From DASZQY01 sp035548515 (GTDB lineage Bacteria > Pseudomonadota > Alphaproteobacteria > Rhizobiales > Kaistiaceae): 64,000 nt of DNA. A program made the translations under genes and the position numbers. How positions within the stretch are numbered: position 1 is the first letter of the stretch; each line of letters starts with the position of its first letter. Where the stretch lies: positions 124,001 through 188,000 of the forward strand of contig DASZSW010000037.1 of NCBI GenBank assembly GCA_035548515.1, written 5' to 3'. The notes beneath the pieces are model-generated. The model was not told the origin of the DNA and searched no databases. It worked only from the letters and a program-made list of their open reading frames with translations. Below, piece by piece: positions 18,203 to 26,927 of the stretch.

Positions 18203-19177
18203 ATGAAACATTCGATCGCTCTTGTGACCGGCGCAACCTCCGGGCTCGGCCATGCCGCGGCCCGTGCTCTTGGCGAAGAGGGCTGGGGCGAGATCATTAT
18301 CACAGGGCGCAGACTGGCTAACGCCAAGGAAACGGCCGCACAGCTAGCGGCCGAGGCCAGAAAACAGGCCTTCACGCCCCTGGAGTTGGACCTGGATAAC
18401 CCCGCCAGCGTTCAGTCCGCCGTCGCCGAACTCGTCAAGCGAGGTCGGCCGATCGATTTCCTACTGCTCAATGCAGGGATGGTCCCGGGCAAGAAGCAAG
18501 TCGTCACCGGCGCGGGCGTCGAGGCGGCCGAAGCCCCGCTCATCGGCCACCATCAACTGACTGTCGGCTTACTGCGCGCCAACCTGCTGAGCCCCAACGC
18601 GCGGATTGTTATCGCCGGCGCGGAACCTGCCCGGGGGGACGTACCCATGTTCAGCTTCACCGACGTGGCGGTCCTCGCAGCCAAGCATCACAAGGGCAAT
18701 CGAAGCGCCGCTGTGGAAGCCCTGCTCCGCGGCGGACCGACCGTGAAATACAATGCCAACCGGGCATATGCCGACGCTAAGCTCATCATCGCTTGGTGGG
18801 CGGCGGCGCTGGCCCGCCGGCTGCCGTCCGGCATGGCCGTATACGCTGTCGCTCCCGGCAGCGCGCCCGACACCAAGGCGTCGCGAAACGCTCCCGCGGT
18901 CTTGAAGTACCTGTTCATCCCAATTGTGAAGCTCATCCCCGGCATGACTCAGACGCCGGAGGCCGCGGCGCGTCGGTACCTTCAGGCATCTGAGTTCGGA
19001 ACCGACCTCTCCGGGCAATTCTTCGCCTCGGCTCCGAAGAAGCTCACCGGTCCAATCGAGGCGATGCGCCACCCTCACCTCCACGATCACACAAACCAGG
19101 AAGCCGCGTGGCAGGCCGTCGTCAACGTCTCCGGCGCCGACTTGTCTCACCCTGCATCCGTAAGCGCGGTGTCCTGA
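18203..19177 (+). CDS. SDR-family oxidoreductase controlled by TetR
   Basis: 324 aa. Features are the cofactor loop TGATSGLG near the N-terminus, LLNAG in place of NNAG, and a YADAK catalytic pair (NRAYADAKLIIAWW). It is longer than classical SDRs (about 250 aa) and resembles the retinol-dehydrogenase/protochlorophyllide-reductase-like SDRs. ATG 18203 starts at MKHSIALVTG. An upstream open extension has no family similarity. It pairs with the divergent TetR gene, a frequent arrangement for stress- or xenobiotic-induced reductases. It is inserted between two tail genes. Confidence 0.88.
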   Translation: MKHSIALVTGATSGLGHAAARALGEEGWGEIIITGRRLANAKETAAQLAAEARKQAFTPLELDLDNPASVQSAVAELVKRGRPIDFLLLNAGMVPGKKQVVTGAGVEAAEAPLIGHHQLTVGLLRANLLSPNARIVIAGAEPARGDVPMFSFTDVAVLAAKHHKGNRSAAVEALLRGGPTVKYNANRAYADAKLIIAWWAAALARRLPSGMAVYAVAPGSAPDTKASRNAPAVLKYLFIPIVKLIPGMTQTPEAAARRYLQASEFGTDLSGQFFASAPKKLTGPIEAMRHPHLHDHTNQEAAWQAVVNVSGADLSHPASVSAVS

Positions 19178-19309
19178 AGGAGCGCTGGTCGCGGCGAAAT
19201 GATCGCGGTAAGCGGCGAGCCTCGGCCTCCCAAGGTATTCTTAAAGGAATAGTTCACAATTTCCTTGACCCTGACGTTCTTGCCTGATTATCGTACGAAA
19301 TAGTTTTAA

Positions 19310-19534
19310 ATCCGCAAGCGCCCTGGCGCGGTCGACACGCCAATGTTCGATGACCAGTTCCCGTCCAAAGAAGGCGCCGCCGAAGCCAGAGAGCAAGTCA
19401 CTGCGATGACGCCTCTAGCGCGCTTGGCACGTCCCGAGGAGATCGCTTCCGCAGCTTTGTTCCTCGCCTCGGATCAGAGCAGCTACGTCGCCGGCATCGA
19501 CTTGCCCGTCGACGGCGGCCTGACGGTCGTCTAG
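19310..19534 (+). pseudogene. C-terminal remnant of a second SDR gene
   Basis: Only the end of a FabG-like SDR is left: PGAVDTPMF, then LARLARPEEIASAALFLASD and YVAGIDLPVDGG. The cofactor-binding and catalytic parts are missing, and the frame is closed by TAA at 19307-19309 just before the homology begins (about 19320). The breakpoint suggests that the cassette carrying the TetR and SDR genes arose by rearrangement. Any short peptide expressed from ATG 19343 (63 codons) would not be an enzyme. Confidence 0.8.
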
Positions 19535-19814
19535 CCCGAAAAGGACCTGGGCAGGTGTTGTCAGTCAACGGCAACTTGTGTCGGGGAGCTAGAGGCTCCC
19601 CTACCATCGAAGTTCAGGCTAGGAGGGTCCGCAACTTAGCCAATGCAGCTAGGCGGCTGGCTTTGTAAGACTTGTGAGGTGGCGTTCCCGATTGAAGTGG
19701 TTTTGGGAGAGGCGTGGAGGAGCTGAAGGCAGACTTGCGTCGGCGCAACACAGTTATCCGTTCCGGGCATCCGTCCGGTCTGGGTCAAATCCGGTCGCGC
19801 GGCGTCGATGATCT

Positions 19815-20405
19815 TCACTCCAGCACCTCTACCAGATCGATGGCTGAGACGATCTGCTGATCCCAGGCATTGGCCTGCACCGGCAGGCTGTCGGTGTCGA
19901 AGCGGACCGGAACGTCGAACTGGAATGTCGCCGTCGGCGCCGAGCCGGGTGCGGAGCCGAAAGTCACCAGCCCAGTCTGGTGATCAATCGATGACGGCGT
20001 CACCGGCGAGCCGCCAATCTTGATCGCTACCGTCCCCAAGATCGGCTTGGTGATCGTGCGGATGTGCTCGTAGCCGCCGACATTGTAGCGTTTGACCAAC
20101 TGCCAGACGGTCGGAGAGACCTCGACCATCGATACGTCGGCCGCGTCGTAGTCGTTCCAGTCCTTGAAGCGGAACGAGTAGCCGCGACCCTTCACGACGT
20201 GGAAATGACCGATGACGGCGAGCATCTCCTCGCGCGAGCGGATGCCAGTCGAGATGTTCCATTTGCCGCGCGAGTTGGCCCAGAGGATGTTCCTCTGCTC
20301 GGCGCCCGACCCGAGGGTCACGATGCTGGTCGAGAAGCCGGGTCCACCGGTCGCGCCTCGCGCAACGAAGGGCGGAAAGGAAATGTCGAGAAACGGCTGC
20401 GGCAT
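19815..20405 (-). CDS. DUF2460 tail protein (GTA gp12-like)
   Basis: 196 aa, full-length DUF2460 family (FLDISFPPFVARGATGGPGF at the start, RSREEMLAVIGHFHVVKGRG and FRFKDWNDYDA in the middle). In GTAs it is part of the distal tail. It lies 2 bp after the tape-measure gene as usual. The stretch from 19,535 to 19,814, before its 3' end, shows no gene and is the scar between the inserted cassette and the phage operon. Confidence 0.93.
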   Translation of the reverse strand: MPQPFLDISFPPFVARGATGGPGFSTSIVTLGSGAEQRNILWANSRGKWNISTGIRSREEMLAVIGHFHVVKGRGYSFRFKDWNDYDAADVSMVEVSPTVWQLVKRYNVGGYEHIRTITKPILGTVAIKIGGSPVTPSSIDHQTGLVTFGSAPGSAPTATFQFDVPVRFDTDSLPVQANAWDQQIVSAIDLVEVLE

Positions 20406-20407
20406 GA

Positions 20408-23400
20408 TCAGAGCCCGCGCATGCCGGCGCGGACGGCGCGAGCAAGATCGGCGGCGATCTGGGTGCGGCTTGCCTGGAACGCGGCCGGACTGGGCGTCTG
20501 GATGGTGACGTAGACCGCGGACTGCGCCTCCCGACCGCGCCCGTCGTAGCGGCGCGTCTCCTCGCGCGAGAGCACGCGCTCGCCCCGTTGGAGGATCGCG
20601 GGCACCTCGTCGGGCGACAGGAAGGCGCCGTCGTGCAGCCGTGGCGCAAAGCGAAACACCGCCAGTGGGACATCGCGCGTGACGGCGAGCTGCTCGACCA
20701 TCCCGCCGGCATGCCCGACACCTATCCCCTTCAGGATCGAGCCGAAGATGCCGCCGACCGATGAGAGCGTCGGCAGGCTGGTGCCGAAGAGAAGGTTCTT
20801 CAGCGGATTGAGGAGCGCGAGCTTGACCATCTCCTGTTCGATGTCGAGAAGGGCGGCGCGTCCGGCATCAGCCCATGAGTTCCAATCGAACTTGCCCTCG
20901 GCGATCAGCTCGGCGAAATGCCCGAAGACGCTATCGGTGAGGCCCTGCAGCTCCTGCGTCGCCGCCTGGCTTTCCGCCAGCGACTGGTTCAGATGCTCGA
21001 TCGCCGCAGCATTGGCGAGGATCGCCTGTCCTTCGGCGCTGGTGATCGCGATGCCGCGTTGGCGCAGCTGCTGCTCGGCCTGAAGCTGTGCGATGACGAT
21101 AGCGCGCTGCGACTCGCCCTGTCCCACCAAGTCGATCTGCTTCTGCAGCAGAGCGATTTGGTCGTGCTGCCCTTCGAGCGTCTGGAGGGCGGCGGCACGG
21201 GCTTCCTCGCTATTGAGCCGGCCATAGGCGCCGCGAAGCGCGTCGATGACACGGGTCAGCGTTTCCTTGGCATCGCCCTCGGCGAGCGCCTCGGCGACGA
21301 TGAGCGGGCGCAGCGCCTGCTCGGTCTGCATTGCCCGCCGCGCCTGCTCGGACGAGAGGAGCCCGGCCGCAACCGCGTCGTTGACGCGTCTCTGCGCGGA
21401 CGCCTGTGCATCAAGGTCGGCGGCGGATTTCGCCGACTGGCTCGCCTGCTCGGCGATCTGGTCCTGCAGCAGTTCGCGGGTGCGGAGTTCGACATCGGCG
21501 CCGTTCTTGATCGCCTCGGTGAGCGCCTTTCGCCGCGCCTCGGCTTCCGCCGCAGCCGCCGCACCCATCAGCCAGGCATCGGCAACGGCGAGCGTCGCCC
21601 GCGTATTGACGTCCAGCGCGATCGACTGGTCACGGATCGCCTGCGTCGCATCGGCCGCCGCCTTGGCGCCGGAGCGGGCAATGTCGGCCTCGGCCGTGGC
21701 GGCCGTTACCGCCTCGCCGGACAGCTCGATCCGCCGCCGTTCCTCGGCGATAGCCGCCCGTTGCGCCGGGGTCTTCGCCTGCAGCGCTGCAATCTCTAGT
21801 TCGTCGAGACGGCGGGCCTTCTCGGCCGGCCCAAGCCAGGTCGTGATCGCCCGCGACACCGCGTCATAGGCGGCCGAAACCTGAGCGAGGTCGGCAATCT
21901 TCTGGCGGGCAAGCGGATCGTCGAAGGCGGCCTTGAGCTTGGCCTGTTCCTCCTTGAGCTTCTGCAAGTCCTCGAAGCCCGGCGTCAGGCTCCGAGCGAT
22001 ATCGCCGGCCAGTACCGAGGTCCGGCTGGCGGCCGCGTCGGCAGCCGCCGCCTGCACCTGCTGATGAAGAGCATCGAGCTGCGCCTGAACCGCGGCAATC
22101 TCGGCATCGATGGTCGACACCGAGCGGGTGAAGACCGGTCGCGCGCCCCATGGGCCAGTGGCAATCGCGCGCTCTTCCTGCAGATCGCGAATGTGCTGTT
22201 CGAGCGACGGGCCGGCGAAGACCCGGTCGATCCCGGAACCGATCGAATCGAGCGCGTTCGAGGCGTTGCGCTTGACGAAGTCCCAGGCGCGGCCGAGCGC
22301 CGTCGTCGTCTCGCTGGCGTCGACCAGGCTGCCCTTCAGGGCATCGAGCAGAACCCGCTGTGCGCCGGTGAAGTCGTTCTGGGCGGCAAGCGTCTTGACG
22401 TATTGCCGGGTGCGGTCGTCGAGGAAGCCGACCTTGGCGTTCAGCGCGTCGGCGCCCTTGCCTGGATCGGCAAAGGCAGCGGCCAGCTCCTTCACCGCCT
22501 CGTCGACATCCTCGCCGGTCGTTGCGGCATAGTTCCGGGCGACGGCGATCAGATCGACGAAGCTCGATACACCAATCCGGCCAGTGCGGAGGAACGCTTC
22601 CTCCATGTCGCGTGCGGCCGAGACGGACACGCGACCGGCCGACGCTGCAGCGTCGGCGATTTCGTTCAGGTCGCCGACAGTTGCGCCCGCCGCCCGGCCG
22701 ACACCACCGAGGGCTGCTTCAAGCCGCTTTTCCGAGCTGACGAAGCTGCCATAGGCGTAGAGCGCCGCGCCGCCCATCGCGACAATGCCGCCGACGAGCA
22801 GCGTCGTCGGCGTGATCAGGGTGGCAAGCGCCTGACCGACGCCCTTGAGGATGCCGGTGATGCCGGTGCCCGGTCCGAAGACCTGGCTGATCTGCGAGCC
22901 TTGCTGGAGGAGGACCATCAGCGGACGCTGGCCGCCGGCAAGACTGACGACCACGTCGTTGAACTGGTAGCTGAGATTGACCAGCTGCGACGAGGTAAGC
23001 TTGGTGCTGGCGCCGACCGCGCCGAGCGCCTTCGCCGTCCCGTTGAACCGCGTCTGGGCGAGCGCATGCGCCGCCGATTGTTCCTGCGCCGTGATGGCGC
23101 CGGCCCTGAAGAGGGCGTTGGCTTCGGCGATCTCGGCATTGAGCCGGGCCTGCGCCGCGCCGAGCGGGTCGATCTGCGCACGAAGGGCGCGGGTGCGGCT
23201 TTCGAGGTCCTCGGCGGCCTTGGCCGCATCCACGAAGACCTTGGCCGAATCGCGCGCCGAGCCGGCATTGGAGGTGCCGACTCCCAGCACCCGGTTGAAG
23301 TTCTGCTGGGCGGCATCGGCCGCGGCGGCCTGCTTCGCGGCTTGCGCCAGCCGCTGCAGGCGCTGCGCCTCACGGTCGGCGGCGGCGCCGGCCGTGTCCA

Positions 23401-23518
23401 TCGCCGTGCCGACCTTGGCGAAAGCGTCTTGGCCGGCCTTGCCGACCTCGTCGAAGGCCCGCTTGACGTCGTCCTTGCCGGTGACGCCGATGCGGATCGA
23501 CACCTGCCGGTGGGTCAT
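20408..23518 (-). CDS. Tail length tape measure protein
   Basis: 1036 aa, long and helical, with Ala/Gln/Glu-rich coiled-coil stretches through residues about 45-200 and 500-900. A hydrophobic segment (LLVGGIVAMGGAALYAYGSF) lies near residue 250. The start (HRQVSIRIGVTGKDDVKRAF) matches prophage tape measure proteins. Its length sets tail length; by the usual 1.5 A per residue the tail would be about 150 nm, an estimate only. The ATG overlaps the stop of the frameshifted chaperone product (ATGA), so translation of the two is coupled. Confidence 0.9.
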   Translation of the reverse strand: MTHRQVSIRIGVTGKDDVKRAFDEVGKAGQDAFAKVGTAMDTAGAAADREAQRLQRLAQAAKQAAAADAAQQNFNRVLGVGTSNAGSARDSAKVFVDAAKAAEDLESRTRALRAQIDPLGAAQARLNAEIAEANALFRAGAITAQEQSAAHALAQTRFNGTAKALGAVGASTKLTSSQLVNLSYQFNDVVVSLAGGQRPLMVLLQQGSQISQVFGPGTGITGILKGVGQALATLITPTTLLVGGIVAMGGAALYAYGSFVSSEKRLEAALGGVGRAAGATVGDLNEIADAAASAGRVSVSAARDMEEAFLRTGRIGVSSFVDLIAVARNYAATTGEDVDEAVKELAAAFADPGKGADALNAKVGFLDDRTRQYVKTLAAQNDFTGAQRVLLDALKGSLVDASETTTALGRAWDFVKRNASNALDSIGSGIDRVFAGPSLEQHIRDLQEERAIATGPWGARPVFTRSVSTIDAEIAAVQAQLDALHQQVQAAAADAAASRTSVLAGDIARSLTPGFEDLQKLKEEQAKLKAAFDDPLARQKIADLAQVSAAYDAVSRAITTWLGPAEKARRLDELEIAALQAKTPAQRAAIAEERRRIELSGEAVTAATAEADIARSGAKAAADATQAIRDQSIALDVNTRATLAVADAWLMGAAAAAEAEARRKALTEAIKNGADVELRTRELLQDQIAEQASQSAKSAADLDAQASAQRRVNDAVAAGLLSSEQARRAMQTEQALRPLIVAEALAEGDAKETLTRVIDALRGAYGRLNSEEARAAALQTLEGQHDQIALLQKQIDLVGQGESQRAIVIAQLQAEQQLRQRGIAITSAEGQAILANAAAIEHLNQSLAESQAATQELQGLTDSVFGHFAELIAEGKFDWNSWADAGRAALLDIEQEMVKLALLNPLKNLLFGTSLPTLSSVGGIFGSILKGIGVGHAGGMVEQLAVTRDVPLAVFRFAPRLHDGAFLSPDEVPAILQRGERVLSREETRRYDGRGREAQSAVYVTIQTPSPAAFQASRTQIAADLARAVRAGMRGL

Positions 23519-24173
23519 TGAGTGCTGTCCCTGGAATAGGCCCGGACGACGATCGGCTCGATCTCCGGGAGAAGTTCGACGAGAAGGTTGTTCAGAGCGC
23601 CCATCGCGTCGGCGAGAAGAAGGACCGCCGCGAAGTCGAGAGCGTAGACACCGGCATGGGCGGCGCGGACCTGTCCGGCGACCCGCCGCAGGACGCCCCA
23701 GGCGGCGATACCGTCAGGCGTCTTCGGTGCATGTTCTAGGTACGGGCAGTCGCCGCAGCTTTCCGGGCACGCGGCGCAGTAGCTGTCGCCCCCGCCGAAG
23801 TGCCATTCGGCGAGAGCGATGAGCCGTTTTTTTCGTCGAGCCCGATCAGGGCGGGCGCCACGTAGAGCCGGTCGATCGCATCGAAGATCGGCCAGAGATC
23901 GAGGAAGGCGTCGATATTGTCCGGCGTCGGCTCGACTGGCTCGCCCTCGGCGTTGCCGACGCCCTCCCACTCCAGAATGCCGGCGCGCGCCAGCGATCGG
24001 GTGAAGGCAAGCCCGGCCATCGTGGTGGCGTCCTCGCCGTCGACTTTGAGCACTTGGGCCGCAGCCTGCCGGGCGACCAGGATGGCGGCAACGGTGATCG
24101 GCTTGAAGCGGACGCGAACGCCGGCAGCGAGGTCGAGCCAGAACGGCTCGCGGTCGAGGGCGAGTTTGAGCAT
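23515..24173 (-). CDS. Tail assembly chaperone, -1 frameshift product (gpGT-like)
   Basis: Reading of the short chaperone frame switches to -1 at 23826 and continues to the stop at 23515, giving a 219-aa fusion (116 zero-frame residues plus 103). The C-terminal part has a CxxC-xxx-CxxC cluster (YCAACPESCGDCPYLEH) and then a helical region. Its stop overlaps the tape-measure start (ATGA), which shows that this frame is translated although it has no start of its own in a sensible place. In lambda the analogous gpG-GT fusion recruits tail tube subunits to the tape measure. Confidence 0.8.
23736..24173 (-). CDS. Tail assembly chaperone, short form (gpG-like)
   Basis: 145 aa encoded in the zero frame from ATG 24173 (MLKLALDREPFWLDL). 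The region between tail tube and tape measure is always the chaperone slot in siphophages and GTAs. After the slippery site the zero frame runs on for 29 Ala/Arg/Thr-rich, low-complexity residues to the stop at 23736, typical of a terminal product that exists only because some ribosomes do not shift. It lies 28 bp downstream of the tail tube gene. Confidence 0.82.
   Translation of the reverse strand: MLKLALDREPFWLDLAAGVRVRFKPITVAAILVARQAAAQVLKVDGEDATTMAGLAFTRSLARAGILEWEGVGNAEGEPVEPTPDNIDAFLDLWPIFDAIDRLYVAPALIGLDEKNGSSLSPNGTSAGATATAPRARKAAATART
23787..23832 (-). promoter_or_regulatory. Programmed -1 ribosomal frameshift signal
   Basis: The slippery heptamer A AAA AAC (23832-23826, minus strand) is in the correct zero frame (codons GAA AAA AAC). 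After a 7-nt spacer, bases 23818-23806 pair with 23799-23787 in a 13-bp stem with two G-U pairs and a 6-nt loop. Heptamer, spacer and stem match the canonical arrangement of -1 frameshift sites. Confidence 0.85.
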
Positions 24174-24201
24174 GGTGAGCCTCTTGGAGATTGGACGTTG
24201 G

Positions 24202-25488
24202 TCAGTAAGCCGACACGTCGTTGACGAGCGTGATGGTGCAGGTCTTGCCGAGCGTCGGATGCTCCGACGCCTGCCAGCTGAAACTCGCCTGAATGCCGTT
24301 CGGACCAGTGATCGGCAGCTTCGGCCGCGGCAGCCAGACGGTGTGGGCGATGATAGAGAGCGACTTCGAGGCGCTGATCGACCAGCCGTAGGAGAGTTCG
24401 ATCGGCGTCGTCGCGGTGGCGAGGTCGAGAAGCGTCGTATCGGCGAAGCGCACGACGGCCTCGCCGGTGACCGCCAGCATCGCCGGATCGATGCCGCCGA
24501 TCCGCCCGTCCGGTCGGATGACCTCGACCTTGTCGAGCCCATTGGAGAAGTTGAAGTTGCCAGAGGTGACGTTGCCGAGCGGCACGCCGTCGCGCCGGAT
24601 CTGGCCAGTGAACTGGGTGAAGCGCTCGATGACCGATTCCGCCGGTACGCCCGCGCCGGAAGACGTGGACCGTGTCTCGCCTTGGGCGATGATGCCGAGC
24701 GTTGCGTTGAGCAGCCCCGAGCGCTGCAGCGGGATCGCCAGCGTATTGGCGCCGGCGCCGAAGTTCATGCCATAGGATGGAACGTCCGGCATGCCGACCT
24801 CGATCGACATCGACGGCAGCGACAGAGCGCCGGCGACAAAGACGTGATTGCTCGGGCCCGACGCCGATCCGCCCGAGAGCGTCGCGCCCGAGGCGGTGGC
24901 GTTCGAGGCGGGAGACGACGAAGCCACGATCGTGACGCTGTTGCCGGCGGTGCCGATCGTGTCCGAAACGATCTGGATCGTCGTCCCGGCGAGATCGGCG
25001 CTGTAGCTCTGTGCCGAGATCGCACCGACGCCGCTGGCGTTCAGCGCAATGACGGCATTGGCGAGGGTCTCGGCGAGGGTCCCGCCGATCTTGATCTGGT
25101 TGCCGGCCGGCGTCGCCGTGACGAAGGTGAAGACGGTGCCACCGATGGTGATGGTGGCGTTGTTCGCCGGCTGGGCGCTGAAGACGAAGTTGCCGGTGGC
25201 GGCGACGCCAACCGTGGTCGTTGGCGCTCCCATCAGGAGCTTCAGCCAGTAGCCAAAATTCCGGAGATCGATCGGGACGACGATATTGCCTTCGTTGTTG
25301 ATCACGTCTCGGGCCGGCTGCTGCGGATCGCGGCCATAGCCAAGGAGATCGCTGGCGATCAGTGCCTGGTCTTCGCCGATATCGGCCGAGACGAAAGGCA
25401 GCTTCTTGAAGCCCGATCCCGGCACCGTGCCGTAAGTCGATTCATACGCCGCCGCCATGATGGCGTTGGCGCCGCGTGCGCGAGCCAT
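24202..25488 (-). CDS. Phage tail tube protein (major tail protein)
   Basis: 428 aa. The ends match phage tail tube proteins (AAAYESTYGTVPGSGFKKLP at the start, SYGWSISASKSL and a beta-rich end). Residues about 105-220 look like an inserted beta domain rich in Gly, Thr and Ala (ATITIGGTVFTFVTATPAGN), of the kind that decorates the tube surface. The Shine-Dalgarno CAGGAGA precedes ATG 25488. Its position before the chaperone and tape-measure genes is canonical. Confidence 0.88.
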   Translation of the reverse strand: MARARGANAIMAAAYESTYGTVPGSGFKKLPFVSADIGEDQALIASDLLGYGRDPQQPARDVINNEGNIVVPIDLRNFGYWLKLLMGAPTTTVGVAATGNFVFSAQPANNATITIGGTVFTFVTATPAGNQIKIGGTLAETLANAVIALNASGVGAISAQSYSADLAGTTIQIVSDTIGTAGNSVTIVASSSPASNATASGATLSGGSASGPSNHVFVAGALSLPSMSIEVGMPDVPSYGMNFGAGANTLAIPLQRSGLLNATLGIIAQGETRSTSSGAGVPAESVIERFTQFTGQIRRDGVPLGNVTSGNFNFSNGLDKVEVIRPDGRIGGIDPAMLAVTGEAVVRFADTTLLDLATATTPIELSYGWSISASKSLSIIAHTVWLPRPKLPITGPNGIQASFSWQASEHPTLGKTCTITLVNDVSAY

Positions 25489-25503
25489 GGGATTCTCCTG
25501 GGG

Positions 25504-25938
25504 TCAGGTCAGAGGGTTGGGAGTCGCGTAGGTCGCGAGGATGACGGCGTCGGCCCAGCGGCCGGCGACCGCGCCGGTCGCCTCGAGGTCGCCGGTCGAA
25601 GGCGCTTCCGGTTCGAGGAAGTCGCAGAGCCCGCCGAGCGTCCGGTCGGCCTCGACGGCCTCTCCGATCGCTATCAGTGTCGCGTCGAGTGTCTGCTCGC
25701 GCGTCAGCGGGGCCGCGGCGAGAACCGCGATCTCGATAGGGATGCGGTGCGTGTAAATGTATGTCAGAGGCGACAGGGTCACCTCCGGATCGCCGGGGTC
25801 ACCGTCGCGGATGATCACCAGCCCACCCGAAGGAATGCGCTCGGGCTTCGCCGCGTTACGCTCGACCTTCGCGCCGGGCAACGCGGCCGCGATCAGCGCC
25901 TTGACCGCGTTCAGCACTTCTTCCCGCCGGCTTGCCAT
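25504..25938 (-). CDS. Tail terminator-like minor tail protein
   Basis: 144 aa. The N-terminus is a helix (REEVLNAVKALIAAALPGAKVERN) followed by a beta-rich middle with a conserved-looking stretch (GGLVIIRDGDPGDPEVTLSP). Size and position, between the DUF6441 gene and the tail tube gene, fit the protein that caps the tail tube. No catalytic motif is visible. The family assignment rests mainly on gene order. Confidence 0.65.
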   Translation of the reverse strand: MASRREEVLNAVKALIAAALPGAKVERNAAKPERIPSGGLVIIRDGDPGDPEVTLSPLTYIYTHRIPIEIAVLAAAPLTREQTLDATLIAIGEAVEADRTLGGLCDFLEPEAPSTGDLEATGAVAGRWADAVILATYATPNPLT

Positions 25939-25941
25939 CGA

Positions 25942-26598
25942 TCATGTCCAGTGCTGCGCGATGAGGCCGGGGACGCGCTCCGCCCAGCGTTCGCCGGCGC
26001 CTTCAACGTCGAGGCGCTTCCGAAGCGTCACCTGCGGCACCAGAATGAAGACGACGATGGTCTGCCGGCCGGCGAGCGGCACGTAGGAGCCGCCGGCCTT
26101 CGTCTTCCTCACGCGCGATCGTGCCAGGCCCGATTTGCCGAGGCGGGCATCGTCGGCGACGAGCAATGACGGGGCGCCACGCCGGTAGACGAAGCGGAGC
26201 CGCATACCGGTCCGCCGCTCCCAGCCGCCCGGCGTCACGCGCTTCCGCGCGCCCGCGGCGTCGAGACCGGTGGCGCCGGCCGCCGGCATCGGAATGGCGA
26301 GCCAGAACCCGCGCTTCGAGCGGATGGTCACGCCGCGCTCGAAGGCATCGATGATGTTCGGCGCTCGCGACCAGACGAAGGCGGCGGCATCCGCGCTGAG
26401 ACCGGAGACCGGATAGCGCTTGCCGCGCCAGGTATTGGCAAGCCGGCCGCCGAGCCCAGAGCCGGTCACCTGCTCGCGCAGTTCGGCTTTCAGTCCGCTC
26501 GTCACGTCGTCCATGGCGGCGGTGACGGCCCGCTCGACATCGGTCACCGCGCCGTTGAGTACGGCACCGACATCGTCGGCCTTGAGATCGAAGCGCAT
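25942..26598 (-). CDS. DUF6441 family phage protein
   Basis: 218 aa. It starts at MRFDLKADDVGAVLNGAV and is rich in Arg and Lys in the second half (RSRVRKTKAGGSYVPLAGRQ). It sits where HK97-gp10-like or minor tail completion proteins lie and is known from many alphaproteobacterial prophages as DUF6441. ATG 26598 is chosen because an upstream extension would run into the attachment gene. It overlaps nothing and is 3 bp from the next gene. A head-tail joining or tail completion role is an inference. Confidence 0.75.
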   Translation of the reverse strand: MRFDLKADDVGAVLNGAVTDVERAVTAAMDDVTSGLKAELREQVTGSGLGGRLANTWRGKRYPVSGLSADAAAFVWSRAPNIIDAFERGVTIRSKRGFWLAIPMPAAGATGLDAAGARKRVTPGGWERRTGMRLRFVYRRGAPSLLVADDARLGKSGLARSRVRKTKAGGSYVPLAGRQTIVVFILVPQVTLRKRLDVEGAGERWAERVPGLIAQHWT

Positions 26599-26602
26599 GG
26601 GA

Positions 26603-26920
26603 TCAGGGTCGCAGCGACGCTTCGCAGGTCCAGACGAGGCGCAGCGTGTCGGCGATCGGTTCGGCGATGATGTCGAAGACCCCACCGGCAATCTCGATGG
26701 TGTCCCCCGCGGCCGGCTCCGCGACCTCGGCAGTCCGCACGTCGACCAGAACCGAGGGCATCACCGCCCGGCTGTCGCCAAACCCGACAATCTTGTCGGG
26801 AGACTTGCGGACGACGCGCACGGCGACACCGTCGCCGACCCCACCCGCCCGCCAAATCGCGCCCTCGCCGATATTGTTGTCAGCAAAGATCGCATCGATC
26901 ACAGGCGGAAAGGCTGACAC
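26603..26920 (-). CDS. Head-tail attachment protein (lambda gpFII-like)
   Basis: 105 aa, starting with GTG at 26920. The C-terminal sequence (EPAAGDTIEIAGGVFDIIAEP then RLVWTCEASL) resembles the small beta-barrel joiner family of lambda gpFII that connects head and tail. It lies 7 bp after the DUF2190 gene and just before the DUF6441 gene, as expected for the end of the head module. Confidence 0.7.
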   Translation of the reverse strand: MSAFPPVIDAIFADNNIGEGAIWRAGGVGDGVAVRVVRKSPDKIVGFGDSRAVMPSVLVDVRTAEVAEPAAGDTIEIAGGVFDIIAEPIADTLRLVWTCEASLRP

Positions 26921-26927
26921 GGCTAGC

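Noticed and set aside
19178..19309. Possible further coding sequence of the truncated SDR
   Set aside because: The frame is closed by TAA at 19307-19309 and no SDR similarity is seen in other frames.
23917..26169. 750-codon plus-strand open frame opposite the chaperone, tail tube and terminator-like genes
   Set aside because: Arg/Asp-rich shadow crossing several real genes and their boundaries; no start signal or domain.
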